Shown here in pieces: positions 18,045 to 26,085 of a stretch of 34,700 bases of DNA. The first letter of the stretch is position 1, and the number at the start of each line of letters is the position of its first letter. Source of the stretch: Aggregatilineales bacterium (GTDB lineage: Bacteria; Chloroflexota; Anaerolineae; Aggregatilineales; Phototrophicaceae); NCBI GenBank assembly GCA_029975765.1, contig JARKOK010000419.1:1-34700 (forward strand), read 5' to 3'. The notes under the pieces were generated by a model, which saw nothing but the letters and a program-made list of their open reading frames with translations, ran no database searches and was not told the DNA's origin. A program made the translations under genes and the position numbers.

Positions 18045-20657
18045 TCACTCCGCCGCGCCAGTACGCACCACAAAATCAACAAACGCCTCCGTACCCAGCG
18101 CCGGAACGCGAAACACCATAAAATCATTATTCGGTTTGATGCTTTGAATCTGCCGCGCGTAGCCGGTCGGGAACAGTTCCGCCAGCCGCTCCCCGGAAGC
18201 AGTATCCAGCGGCGAGTAGAAAAACAGGATGTCCTTTTCCGGGTTGAAGCGGTAGCGCCCACTTACCAGGGACGCGAGATAAATAAACTGCGGCACACCG
18301 TCCGCTGCCGACTGCGGCCCCGCATCACCATCGGGGTCAACGATGCCATTGGGCCAGTCCATTAACCCGGCTTCCATGCCGACCGCGCGATGATCCCACC
18401 AGTAAGGATAACCGAGCATAAAGGCATTACCAAACGCGCCGCCGCTGCTGGCAAAACCTTTCAGAAACGCGCCGGCCTCGGAATACGCGGCGGGGGACGA
18501 TTCAAAATATGCGTCATGGTAAGCGGTGAAATAGGTGTAATAGTTCGCGCCGCCGGCGGCCAGCAGCGCCAGCCCGGCCAGCGTCCCCCCCGCGATCTGG
18601 CCGCGTTTGCCGCGCAGCAGCCGCGACCAGGACGCCGCCAGCAGCGCCAGAGGGAATGCTGCGAACAGGTAGGCGACCGGCAGCGTGCCGCTGGTACGGG
18701 TGGCGCTGGGGTTTTCTATCGGATAGGCAATCGAAAACGCTGAGGGCAGCAGCATAATAAATAAGGTAACCGGCAGCAGCCAGTCCACCACATCTCGCCG
18801 CCGGAACATCCGCGCCAGCCAGGCCGCCAGCCCGATCACCAGCAGCGTGCCAGTCACGGTATCCATCGCCGGACGGTTGGGCACGGCGCTGAACCACAGC
18901 ACGTCACCTTTCCAGTTGTACATCAGCAGCGCGTTGCGGATATTGCTCATCAGCACCGGCAGGTTTTTCTGAAAAGCGGCGATGCGCTCCGGCAGCAGTG
19001 CCTGTCGTTCGATCAGCCGGCCCTCTTCGTCCCGCGTGGTGATGATGTCGTCCCCCAGCAAACGCCCGGACGTTCGCATCCAGAAGTAGTCCGGGTACTG
19101 AAGCGAAAACGTCAGCAGCGGCACAAACGCCGCTACAGCGATCAGCACCAGCACCGCAAAATTGAGGCCATAGGTGCGGCGCTCCAGCCATGTTCTCGCC
19201 TTAAACACCACCGCCAGCGCCACACCGATCATGACGACCACCGGCAGCATTCGCACCGCCTGATAGGTATACAGGCCAAAACCAAGCACCAGCCCGGCCA
19301 GGATAAAATCGCCGCGCCGGTTGTGGCGCAGCGCCCGCGCCAGAAAAATGAGCAGCAGCGATGCGACCAGCACCGTTAAAACGATCCGCAGCCCCAACCG
19401 GCTGAGCGCCACGTGCCAGTAACTTACGGCGACCAGTGCCGCCAGCGCCAGCCCGACCAGATTGCCCAGGCGTGGATTATCGTCGCCCACGACCGCGCGC
19501 CCCAGCCACCACAGCACCGGCAGCGTGAGAATACCTTCCAGCGCCGACAGCAGCTTAAGCGTCGTAAAGTTCATACCCAGACCCGGCACCTGGGACAGCA
19601 GCGCCATCGCGTACATCTGAAGGGGTTCGCGCCCGCCGTTGTTGGGGAAAAACACCTGAGGATGGCCGTTCAGCACACGCTGCGCGTCCAGCAGTTTTTC
19701 AACGTGGTCGCTGGTCATCTCCGGCGGGGTGTGGTCGAGCGCGTTCAGCCGGAAAAATGCGCCGACAATTATGATCGCCACCAGCGCCCAGAAGGTCACG
19801 CCGCGCCGAATGCGAAGATTACGCAGCGCCGACCAGACCGCGCGCGGTCGCCAGCCCGGCGGCGCGACCGCCGCTACCCACAGCCCCACGCTGACGAACC
19901 ACGCCACCACACCGGGCAGCGTAAAAACATTACCGGCGTTAAAGACTGCCGCCATCAGGCTGAAAGCCAGCCCGCCGCCGGCCAGCAGCACCCGTTCCCG
20001 CCAGCGATCGCTGAACAGCGGTTCGGCAGCCGTCGTAACTGGCTCGTGATCGCGTTTCCAGTAGCCGCCTCTTACCTGGCCGCGCGCCGCCCACCAGTGT
20101 TGTATTGCCGGCCACGAGCCATAGAGTTCACTGAACAACCACAGCAGGAAAGCCAGCAGCAGATACGGCAGGCCGGCATTCAGCCCAAACTGTTCGCTGC
20201 GTTCCGCCGCCAGAATACCGCTGCCGTACAATCCGACGACAAACGCCGAGAACCGCAGACCAAACTGCACGGCATCCCGCTGCCGCGCCTGCTGCTGCTC
20301 CCCTGTCAGCGGGTCTAAATGCTCATTCATGACCGAACGCAGCGCAGGCACCCATGCCGTCGAGGGCACAGCGGCCAAAGCAGTCGCCGGGCGGCGAACG
20401 ATGCTCTCATCGCGTTCAACCGGCGGCGTTTCAGGCTTGTGGACAAAACCCCGCAGGATGCGGGTAAGGGCGGCCCAGGTCTGTAATGGAGCAGACCAGA
20501 GATGACTGAACAATTCTGCCAGCGTCAGGTCTTCAACGTTTAACGGGGCGGCAGTCAGCGTGGGGGCTTCATCGGCGGCGGTAGTATCAGGCAGCGGGCT
20601 TAAATCCCGCGTTTCGCTGTCATCCTGCGGCTCATCGTTCCACCATGACTCGCTCAT
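18045..20657 (-). CDS. GT39/PMT-family-like glycosyltransferase with long N-terminal extension
   Basis: 870 aa. Residues 1-130 are soluble and acidic, then come several helices, a basic loop, and a GT-C module from about residue 285. There the first helix (FWALVAIIIVGAFFRLNAL) is followed by DHTPPEMTSDHVEK and PNNGGREPLQMYAMALLSQ, the region where PMT-like enzymes carry acidic catalytic residues and the substrate loop. Many more helices follow to about residue 690, and a soluble C-terminal domain ends the protein. It should transfer a sugar from a polyprenyl-phosphate donor to a lipid or protein acceptor on the outer membrane face; acceptor unknown. Its ATG overlaps the methyltransferase stop as ATGA, indicating translational coupling. 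Confidence 0.78.
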   Translation of the reverse strand: MSESWWNDEPQDDSETRDLSPLPDTTAADEAPTLTAAPLNVEDLTLAELFSHLWSAPLQTWAALTRILRGFVHKPETPPVERDESIVRRPATALAAVPSTAWVPALRSVMNEHLDPLTGEQQQARQRDAVQFGLRFSAFVVGLYGSGILAAERSEQFGLNAGLPYLLLAFLLWLFSELYGSWPAIQHWWAARGQVRGGYWKRDHEPVTTAAEPLFSDRWRERVLLAGGGLAFSLMAAVFNAGNVFTLPGVVAWFVSVGLWVAAVAPPGWRPRAVWSALRNLRIRRGVTFWALVAIIIVGAFFRLNALDHTPPEMTSDHVEKLLDAQRVLNGHPQVFFPNNGGREPLQMYAMALLSQVPGLGMNFTTLKLLSALEGILTLPVLWWLGRAVVGDDNPRLGNLVGLALAALVAVSYWHVALSRLGLRIVLTVLVASLLLIFLARALRHNRRGDFILAGLVLGFGLYTYQAVRMLPVVVMIGVALAVVFKARTWLERRTYGLNFAVLVLIAVAAFVPLLTFSLQYPDYFWMRTSGRLLGDDIITTRDEEGRLIERQALLPERIAAFQKNLPVLMSNIRNALLMYNWKGDVLWFSAVPNRPAMDTVTGTLLVIGLAAWLARMFRRRDVVDWLLPVTLFIMLLPSAFSIAYPIENPSATRTSGTLPVAYLFAAFPLALLAASWSRLLRGKRGQIAGGTLAGLALLAAGGANYYTYFTAYHDAYFESSPAAYSEAGAFLKGFASSGGAFGNAFMLGYPYWWDHRAVGMEAGLMDWPNGIVDPDGDAGPQSAADGVPQFIYLASLVSGRYRFNPEKDILFFYSPLDTASGERLAELFPTGYARQIQSIKPNNDFMVFRVPALGTEAFVDFVVRTGAAE

Positions 20658-21502
20658 GCCGGTTTCCGCCCTTTGATGCTTAAATTGACCGTAGACCGTC
20701 CCGGCGGCTCGCTCATCACGTTCGGGCGGTCAAAGTAGTTTAACACCTTCAGACCCAGGTTGACCGGGTTCAGCAGGCTGCCGCTGTTTTTGTCGAAGGT
20801 CGTGCGGTCAGCAGCATTCGCCATCGCCGCCGGCATCATGCCGGACTCCAGCAGCGGCTTGCCCAGACCGTACACCAGATTATGAATGAACGGGAAGCTG
20901 TGATGCGTAAAAGCGCGTTCTTCTTCAACCACGAAGCCCGCCGCCAGCACACTGCCGCGAAGCTGTTCCGGCGTGTACAGACGGACATGATTGGCCCAGA
21001 TACCCGCCAGCGGCCCGCGCCCGATGTGTGTGCGGAACAGCGTTTCCAGCGTCTTGTTGATCGGATCCCACCAGAAGGGGTAATTGGCATTGGGCACGGT
21101 GATTGCCACCACGCCGCCGGGCTTCAGCACGCGGTAGACCTCACGCAGACCGTCTACATCCCGCTCTACATGTTCCAGGATTTCCGACAAAATCACCGCG
21201 TCGAAGGCATTATCGGGATACGGCAGCGCGTAGAGGTTGGCGTTAGTCAGCAGCACATCCGGCAGATGGCCAACGTTGCGCCGCGCCTTGCGGATGACCT
21301 CCCAGTCCAGTTCCAATCCGACCAGTTTGCACCGGCTGACATACCGCAGCATGTTCAGGTAAAAGCCGCGCCCGCAGGCACAGTCCAGAATCGTCATGTC
21401 GTCGCGCGGGTTCACCCACTCGAAGATCGTTCGTACGCGCTTTTTGAAGGCCATGTCGGCCTCGTTGCGCGTCATGTGTTCAATCGTTGCCAGGTCTACC
21501 AT
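20654..21502 (-). CDS. Class I SAM-dependent methyltransferase
   Basis: 282 aa with a Rossmann-type methyltransferase core. Motif I is MTILDCACGRGFYLNML (usual D-x-GCG-x-G, here CACGRG), motif II is KLVGLELDWE, and the post-motif is DAVILSEILEHV followed by LREVYRVLKPGGVVAITVP, typical of Methyltransf_11. It would methylate a small molecule, lipid or sugar; its position between glycosyltransferase genes suggests a glycan or lipid carrier (inference). The ATG at 21502 has no strong ribosome binding site; MTRNEADM nine codons inside is an alternative. It overlaps the following GT39-like gene by four bases. Confidence 0.85.
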   Translation of the reverse strand: MVDLATIEHMTRNEADMAFKKRVRTIFEWVNPRDDMTILDCACGRGFYLNMLRYVSRCKLVGLELDWEVIRKARRNVGHLPDVLLTNANLYALPYPDNAFDAVILSEILEHVERDVDGLREVYRVLKPGGVVAITVPNANYPFWWDPINKTLETLFRTHIGRGPLAGIWANHVRLYTPEQLRGSVLAAGFVVEEERAFTHHSFPFIHNLVYGLGKPLLESGMMPAAMANAADRTTFDKNSGSLLNPVNLGLKVLNYFDRPNVMSEPPGRSTVNLSIKGRKPA

Positions 21503-21525
21503 GAATTTATCTTAACATCTCTTCG

Positions 21526-21555
21526 GTAGGGGCGGGTTTGTAAACCTGCCCCTAC
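21526..21555. repeat. Near-perfect 30-bp GTAGGGGC palindrome
   Basis: GTAGGGGCGGGTTT and AAACCTGCCCCTAC pair over 14 positions with a single G-T pair and a 2-base centre. It fills most of the 63-base gap between the GT4 stop and the methyltransferase start. It belongs to the same dispersed family as 17862-17889. It could act as a transcript-stabilising or terminating hairpin, but no T tract follows it on the minus strand. Confidence 0.65.
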
Positions 21556-21565
21556 ACCCCGTTAA

Positions 21566-22783
21566 TTATTTGCGTTCCCGTTCTGGCACCGCGTATTCGC
21601 TCAGAATACGTTCGTAGCCGTCCACTGTTTCCTGAAACGAAAAAATGCGCTCGATGTCCGCGCGCGGCCTGACATACTGCTGGCGGTTGCGAATGACTTC
21701 TACCAGTGCCTCGCCAATCGAGCGCCAGTCGCCAGCCGGAGTCAGTTTGCCCATACCAGTTACCTGCACCGGCACCCGCCCGCCGGGCGTGTTGGTCATC
21801 ACCACCGGCGTGCCGCTTAACATGGCTTCTACCTGCACCAGCGCGAAACATTCCGTATCGCTGGTCAGCGCCAGTACGTCGCAGGCGGCATAAAAATCCG
21901 CCATATACTGCATGTCGTCCACCAGCCCGACAAATACTAGCTGGTCGCGGTACTGGTTGACCAGCTCCTGGTGGCGCTCCCAGGTGTCTTCATATGGAAT
22001 ATCATACTCACCCACAAACACAACACGGGCATTGGGATAGGTCTGGTTCACGACTTCTAACGCCCGGATCAACAGGTCAGGCCGTTTTTCCTCCACGAAT
22101 CGCCCGGAGAAGCCGATGAGTGGCCCAGCCTCTTTTTGCCACTGCTGCCGCAGTTTTTGAGCCTGTTCAGGATTGGGCAGCGGCATCTGAACAGGCGGAT
22201 AAACCGGCGTTACCTTCGCCAGAAATGGGCGCAGATAATAGGAGTTTTCAGCATAATCCTGACTGTAGGCGATGATGCGGGCGGCACTTCTTGCCATGAA
22301 TTTATACATGGCAAACATCGTGTTCTTGATGAGGCTGTTCGTCAGTCCTTGGGGCAGGATCAGATCGCCGTGATGGGTGACCACCACCTTGCGCCCGGTC
22401 AGCTTCGCCAGCACCGCGATCAACCCCGTTTCCAGCATTGGCGTGTGGATGCTCACCACGTCATGTTGCAGCATCAGCCCCAGCGCCGCCCAGGGATAGG
22501 CCGGCATAATCATACCCCGGCTGATGGGAATCGGCGGCACCCACAGCCGCACGACACGCACGCCGTTATACATCTCATCGTCACGCGGCAGCGACAGCTT
22601 GTAACGCGCCGTCAGCACGGTAACTTCATGGCCGCGCCGCGCCAGTTCTTCGGCCACGCGCTGCACATGGATGGTGAGGCCGGTGCGGTGCGGCACATAG
22701 TACAGCAGGCACATCAGAATTTTCAGTTTGCGCCCCGCCGCCTGGATTTCGATCCGGTCGGCCTCTCGTTCCTCAACGCTCAT
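21566..22783 (-). CDS. Glycosyltransferase family 4 (GT-B)
   Basis: 405 aa. The N-terminal domain starts with a beta strand (KLKILMCLLYYVPHRTGLTIHVQRVAEELARRGHEVTVLTARY), the usual acceptor-side Rossmann domain with a G-T/G-x-HV loop. The C-terminal domain has GFSGRFVEEKRPDLLIRAL, VFVGEYD and the EX7E motif ECFALVQVE (about residues 305-313) followed by AMLSGTPVVMTNTPGG, the nucleotide-sugar-binding signature of GT4. It is a cytoplasmic retaining glycosyltransferase adding a sugar to a lipid-linked or glycan acceptor. It starts 11 bases inside the end of the flippase-like gene, so the two are probably coupled. The specific sugar cannot be read from sequence. Confidence 0.9.
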   Translation of the reverse strand: MSVEEREADRIEIQAAGRKLKILMCLLYYVPHRTGLTIHVQRVAEELARRGHEVTVLTARYKLSLPRDDEMYNGVRVVRLWVPPIPISRGMIMPAYPWAALGLMLQHDVVSIHTPMLETGLIAVLAKLTGRKVVVTHHGDLILPQGLTNSLIKNTMFAMYKFMARSAARIIAYSQDYAENSYYLRPFLAKVTPVYPPVQMPLPNPEQAQKLRQQWQKEAGPLIGFSGRFVEEKRPDLLIRALEVVNQTYPNARVVFVGEYDIPYEDTWERHQELVNQYRDQLVFVGLVDDMQYMADFYAACDVLALTSDTECFALVQVEAMLSGTPVVMTNTPGGRVPVQVTGMGKLTPAGDWRSIGEALVEVIRNRQQYVRPRADIERIFSFQETVDGYERILSEYAVPERERK

Positions 22784-23816
22784 CCTGAACCATCACCTTC
22801 TGGCCGCGCATCCCACGAACACCCTGTGACAACTGCCCCAGTGTGATACCCTCCTGAATAAAACCTACCACGCCGGTGCTGACATGTACGGCCAGATTCA
22901 GACCATGTACCACCAGCGCGAACGCGACGGCCACTTCCGACGGCTCGCCATAACCCACCGCTCCCAGCGCCAGCAGGATCGAACCTTCATACGTGCCGAG
23001 GTTACCCGGAATGGCCGGCACCGCAATCGAGAACGCTGCCGCCGCGATATATAAACCTGTCGCTGCCCAACTGGCCGTATCATAAAACGCGAACATCAGC
23101 ACGTAACCCGCCGCCGCCGACAGCCCCCAACTGAGGGCCGTCCAGCCCAGGGCGCGGAACAGAGCCGGCGGCTGCGCCAGAGGCGATAAACCATCCAGAA
23201 ACTGCCCGACCCACACCGACAAATGACGCACGAATGACGGCTGATGGCCGTCCGCCGTCCCATCAAACCGCCCGGCCACCGCCCCCAGCAGCCCCAGTGC
23301 CCGCGCGCGCTGGCTGGACAGCGCCACCAGTATCAGAAAGCCCAGCAGCGCCAGCGGCCCCATAACCAGTCCCGCCGCGCGCAGTTCATCCGGCACCGGC
23401 CCGGCGGCCAGCGCCCCGGCCAGCAGCAGCACGACCGCCAGCAGATCCAGCAGCCGTTCAACAATAATGGTACTGGCCGTCTGAAACACCGGCACCGGTG
23501 GATCGGCCTGCGCTGCCAGGTACATCCGCGCGACCTCGCCAATGCGCAGGGGCAGCACACCGTTGACCAGATAAGCCACATTCATAATGTTAAAGGTACG
23601 CAGCAGCGGCAGTCCACCATTGAGCAGCACCCGCCAGCGGAACGCCCGCGCGACCAGTCCAGCCAGCAGCAGCATAATCGCCGGCAGCAGATAGACGTAC
23701 CGCGCCCGCGCCAGCGCGGTCGCCAGCGCGGTCAGATCCTTCATCTGCGACAGCATGAACGCGACGGCCAGCAAACTGACCGCCCCGCCCAACAACCCCA
23801 TTCGCCAGCGTTTCAC
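22773..23816 (-). CDS. UPF0104/LPG-synthase-type flippase-like membrane protein
   Basis: 347 aa with about eight membrane segments. Motifs of the lysylphosphatidylglycerol synthase TM/UPF0104 family are visible: RAFRWRVLLNGG (about 62-73), NVAYLVNGVLPLRIGEVARMYLA (about 79-101), TIIVERLLDLLAV (about 115-127) and a C-terminal AIPGNLGTYEGSILLALGAVGYG. The family includes proteins associated with lipid-linked sugar translocation and AglD-like archaeal glycosylation proteins. Next to a GT4 gene it likely moves or presents a lipid-linked glycan intermediate (inference). It appears to be the first gene of the minus-strand run; the 157-base gap to the tRNA holds the tRNA promoter on the other strand. 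Confidence 0.82.
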   Translation of the reverse strand: MKRWRMGLLGGAVSLLAVAFMLSQMKDLTALATALARARYVYLLPAIMLLLAGLVARAFRWRVLLNGGLPLLRTFNIMNVAYLVNGVLPLRIGEVARMYLAAQADPPVPVFQTASTIIVERLLDLLAVVLLLAGALAAGPVPDELRAAGLVMGPLALLGFLILVALSSQRARALGLLGAVAGRFDGTADGHQPSFVRHLSVWVGQFLDGLSPLAQPPALFRALGWTALSWGLSAAAGYVLMFAFYDTASWAATGLYIAAAAFSIAVPAIPGNLGTYEGSILLALGAVGYGEPSEVAVAFALVVHGLNLAVHVSTGVVGFIQEGITLGQLSQGVRGMRGQKVMVQDER

Positions 23817-23932
23817 AAGCTATCCTTACCTCGTTGCGCCGGATATTATACGCGGCGCAGTCCGGTTTTCCTCACAACCGGCTTACACTTTAGCATCTGG
23901 CCGGGGTGTTGAGAAGAGGCGATCCGTCGTCC

Positions 23933-23961
23933 TTGACAGTGCCGGATGAGCGGCCTATAAT
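23933..23961 (+). promoter_or_regulatory. Consensus sigma70 promoter of tRNA-Gly
   Basis: A perfect TTGACA (23933-23938) and a perfect TATAAT (23956-23961) are separated by exactly 17 bases and sit 12 bases before the tRNA 5' end. This is a textbook strong housekeeping promoter. Confidence 0.9.
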
Positions 23962-23973
23962 ATTCTCCAACAT

Positions 23974-24046
23974 GCGGGTGTAGCTCAGTTGGTAGAGCAC
24001 TTGCTTCCCAAGCAAGGTGTCACGGGTTCGAATCCCGTTACCCGCT
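23974..24046 (+). tRNA. tRNA-Gly (anticodon CCC)
   Basis: A 73-base cloverleaf is evident: acceptor GCGGGTG with TACCCGC, D arm GCTC-AGTTGGTA-GAGC, anticodon stem CTTGC/GCAAG with loop TTCCCAA (anticodon CCC at 24007-24009), T arm ACGGG-TTCGAAT-CCCGT, and discriminator T at 24046. CCA is not encoded. The 3' part from 24005 onward is the integration site of the adjacent element, which restores the tRNA sequence, so the gene remains intact. Confidence 0.96.
24005..24046 (+). repeat. attL: left 42-bp direct repeat within tRNA-Gly
   Basis: This 42-base segment, from the anticodon loop to the discriminator base, recurs exactly at 34103-34144. Flanking bases differ on both sides (24004 C versus A; 24047 T versus A), so the match is exactly 42 bp. 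Together with the tyrosine integrase beside it, this marks the left attachment site of an integrated element. Confidence 0.93.
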
Positions 24047-24060
24047 TTTGAGATAAAAAA

Positions 24061-24085
24061 GCCCCTCGAATTGAGGGGCTTTTTT
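24061..24085. terminator. Strong bidirectional intrinsic terminator after tRNA-Gly
   Basis: GCCCCTC and GAGGGGC form a perfect 7-bp stem with loop GAATT, preceded by AAAAAA and followed by TTTTTT. On the plus strand it ends the tRNA transcript; on the minus strand it ends the element's leftward operon, whose last stop codon is at 24087. It belongs to the element side of attL. Confidence 0.9.
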
Positions 24086-24086
24086 A

Positions 24087-24434
24087 TCACCATTGCCGCC
24101 TGTGCCGTGCTTCAAGCATTTCCCGCCGGGCTACAGCATCCTCATCTTTAGCCATCACAAGCAAATCCGTGATTTCATCACGTAAGCGGATAAGCTGCTC
24201 CCGGTAATGTGCTATGTCCTCGTGCCGTTTTAAGCTGTCACGGATTTTCTGCAATTCATGCAAAATCATGATGTGTGCGGCATGGGCTTCTTTCTGCCGC
24301 CGCTCGCGGGCCTTGCGACACTTCGGACTACACGTGAGGGCTTTTTTCCCTGTGATCGGCTTCTTGCATTCGGTACAGGTGTGACCGGGCGATGTCACAT
24401 CTCGAAAGCTAAAATCATAGCTGTGACTGGTCAT
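24087..24434 (-). CDS. Zinc-ribbon plus coiled-coil small protein
   Basis: About 115 aa. A CTECKKPITGKKALTCSPKCRKARERRQKE segment gives a CxxC...CxxxC zinc-ribbon-like motif followed by a basic patch, resembling zinc knuckles found in plasmid and phage accessory proteins. The rest is charged helix, probably coiled coil. I place the start at ATG 24434, 10 bases after GGAGG; a GTG at 24440, overlapping the integrase stop, is also possible. It is the last gene of the leftward operon, directly after the integrase, so it could act in recombination as a directionality or accessory factor. That is only a positional guess. Confidence 0.65.
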   Translation of the reverse strand: MTSHSYDFSFRDVTSPGHTCTECKKPITGKKALTCSPKCRKARERRQKEAHAAHIMILHELQKIRDSLKRHEDIAHYREQLIRLRDEITDLLVMAKDEDAVARREMLEARHRRQW

Positions 24435-24436
24435 TG

Positions 24437-25315
24437 TCACATTTCCTCCAATTTCTTAGCCGGGCTGTACTTCTCATGCGCAGCCGCGATTTCTTCACTG
24501 GTGAAAACAGCGTAGTAGCGCGCCAGCGTATCAACGCTTTCGTGCCCCAGAATGCGCGCCAGTGTGACCGGATCGCCGCCGGCCTTGATGTACGCCATCG
24601 TCAGCGCATGGCGGAAACTGTGCGGGTTAAAGCGCCCCTGCACTCCCGCCCGCCGCGCCAGCCGCCGGAATAACTGATACAATCCGCTCCTGGTCAGCGG
24701 CTCTAAAGTGTCCGTGCTGTAAAACAGCGTGGGCACGTCCTGGCGAACGTCTATCCAGCGCAGCAGCAGCGCCGCCGTGACTTTGGTGAAAGGCAGCGCG
24801 CGCGTCTTACCGCCCTTCTCTGTGACCACTGCCGTCCTGTGCTCCATATCCAGCGCGCCGACGGTCAATTCCCGTATGCCCTGCGAACGTGCGCCCGTGT
24901 CCAGGGCAAACGCGAGAATGGCCTGATTCCGCTCTACATCGCGTCCTAACGCGGCTGCGTGAAACATCAGCAGCATATCCTCCAGCGAAGCGGCTTTAGG
25001 CGCCTTCTGGGCCGGTTGCCGGGGATAGCTGATGTTCCTCATGGGGTTGCGGATGTCATATTCCGCCGCTGCCCACTTCCAGAAGCGATGCAACGCCCGC
25101 GCATGGTCAGCCTGAGTATCGGCGCTGCTGTAGTGCCCCCGCAGGGCTTGCAGATACAGCCGCATATCGTGCGCCGTGATAGACGCCAGCGCGCGCCCGG
25201 CGTGCTCATTTACGAAGCGCGTGAGCAGCCAGCGGTACCAATCCGTTGTACTCTGGCGCAGGCCGTCCGCAATGGTGCTGAGTAGGAATTCCTGGAGTGC
25301 TGTTTCAATGCTCAT
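24437..25315 (-). CDS. int: Tyrosine recombinase/integrase of the element
   Basis: 292 aa, a full-length XerC/D-like tyrosine recombinase. The N-terminal SAM-like DNA-binding domain covers about residues 3-90. The catalytic domain shows Arg143 (TGARSQGIREL), Lys170 (TEKGGKTR), His232-x-x-Arg235 (PHSFRH), His258 (LGHES) and the nucleophile Tyr267 (LARYYAV). It should catalyse integration and excision between the 42-bp tRNA-Gly repeat and its attP counterpart. It sits about 400 bases from attL, as expected for a tRNA-site integrase, and near the end of the leftward operon. ATG 25315 is the first in-frame start; a TATAGA lies just upstream on the minus strand, but no clear Shine-Dalgarno. Confidence 0.95.
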   Translation of the reverse strand: MSIETALQEFLLSTIADGLRQSTTDWYRWLLTRFVNEHAGRALASITAHDMRLYLQALRGHYSSADTQADHARALHRFWKWAAAEYDIRNPMRNISYPRQPAQKAPKAASLEDMLLMFHAAALGRDVERNQAILAFALDTGARSQGIRELTVGALDMEHRTAVVTEKGGKTRALPFTKVTAALLLRWIDVRQDVPTLFYSTDTLEPLTRSGLYQLFRRLARRAGVQGRFNPHSFRHALTMAYIKAGGDPVTLARILGHESVDTLARYYAVFTSEEIAAAHEKYSPAKKLEEM

Positions 25316-25333
25316 GGTCTATAATCCAGGCAG

Positions 25334-25401
25334 CGCCCCGGCACAGTTACCTGCCGGGCCGGGGCGTGTGGATGTTAGCCGGGTAGCCCCCACTACCCGG
25401 C
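25334..25401 (-). terminator. Two strong hairpins between membrane-protein gene and integrase
   Basis: CGCCCCGGC (25334-25342) pairs perfectly with GCCGGGGCG (25358-25366), and GCCGGGTAG (25378-25386) pairs perfectly with CTACCCGGC (25393-25401), which overlaps the membrane-protein stop. Neither has a T tract. They may attenuate transcription into the integrase gene or stabilise the upstream message. Confidence 0.4.
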
Positions 25402-26085
25402 GTCCTCCTTCCCGTTGGTTGATAAGTGCTCACTGAGTAATTCGCAGCGTGCCTTGTGCGCCCGCAGCGCCATTGTTGCCGACCGGCTGTTGCTGTACTC
25501 CCCGCTCCAACCGCAATCACACCGGGCAATGATGCCGGTCGCCTCCCCCTCATCCGGCGCCGGCAGCGCCACCGGCTGCGTGTCGCCGTCCTCCAATGTG
25601 GGCACGGCGACGGCCTCCAATTCTATCTGGAGCGCGGGCTGTGCCCCGGCGGGCGGCTCACTGCTGAACGTGTACAGCAGCGTGCTTAAAGGCAGCAGCG
25701 CCGGGATGATCCACAACGCCGCGTCTCTTAGGCTGATGACGCTCGCACGCGCAATATCGGATACTCCCTCACCCACCGGCAGCGCAGGCATATGATGAGC
25801 GATATACAGCCATTGCAGGTAATACGTCGCCCCGGCGAAGATCACAAAAGTCAGACCCCGCCGCCCCGTGAGGCCGTGCGCCCGGATTTCTGCGCTCGTG
25901 GCGATCTGACCTACGTCCAGCGCGAAAGCAATCAACAGCGCGGGTGCCAGCCAGCCTACCAGATGCCAGCCGTCCGGCTGCTGCCCGGCGAACAAGGTCC
26001 CCAGCGCCCAAGTTGAATGCACCAGCGCCGCGAGTCCAGTTGCGAAAATGAAAGGCTGCTCCAGAATGTGCCGTAGAAATTTCAT
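25393..26085 (-). CDS. Four-helix membrane protein with C-terminal Cys/His motif
   Basis: 230 aa. About four membrane segments occupy residues 1-145: FIFATGLAALVHSTWALGTLF, LVGWLAPALLIAFALDV, GLTFVIFAGATYYLQWLYIAH and ALWIIPALLPLSTLLYTF. An acidic linker follows, then a compact CDCGWSGEY...ALRAHKARC segment whose C-x-C and H-x3-C spacing resembles a zinc finger. I do not recognise the family. ATG 26085 overlaps the previous stop as ATGA, with GGGGAGGAG upstream, so expression is coupled to the 60-aa gene. Possible roles include membrane anchoring of the replication apparatus or exclusion of related elements; neither is shown. Confidence 0.68.
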   Translation of the reverse strand: MKFLRHILEQPFIFATGLAALVHSTWALGTLFAGQQPDGWHLVGWLAPALLIAFALDVGQIATSAEIRAHGLTGRRGLTFVIFAGATYYLQWLYIAHHMPALPVGEGVSDIARASVISLRDAALWIIPALLPLSTLLYTFSSEPPAGAQPALQIELEAVAVPTLEDGDTQPVALPAPDEGEATGIIARCDCGWSGEYSNSRSATMALRAHKARCELLSEHLSTNGKEDAG

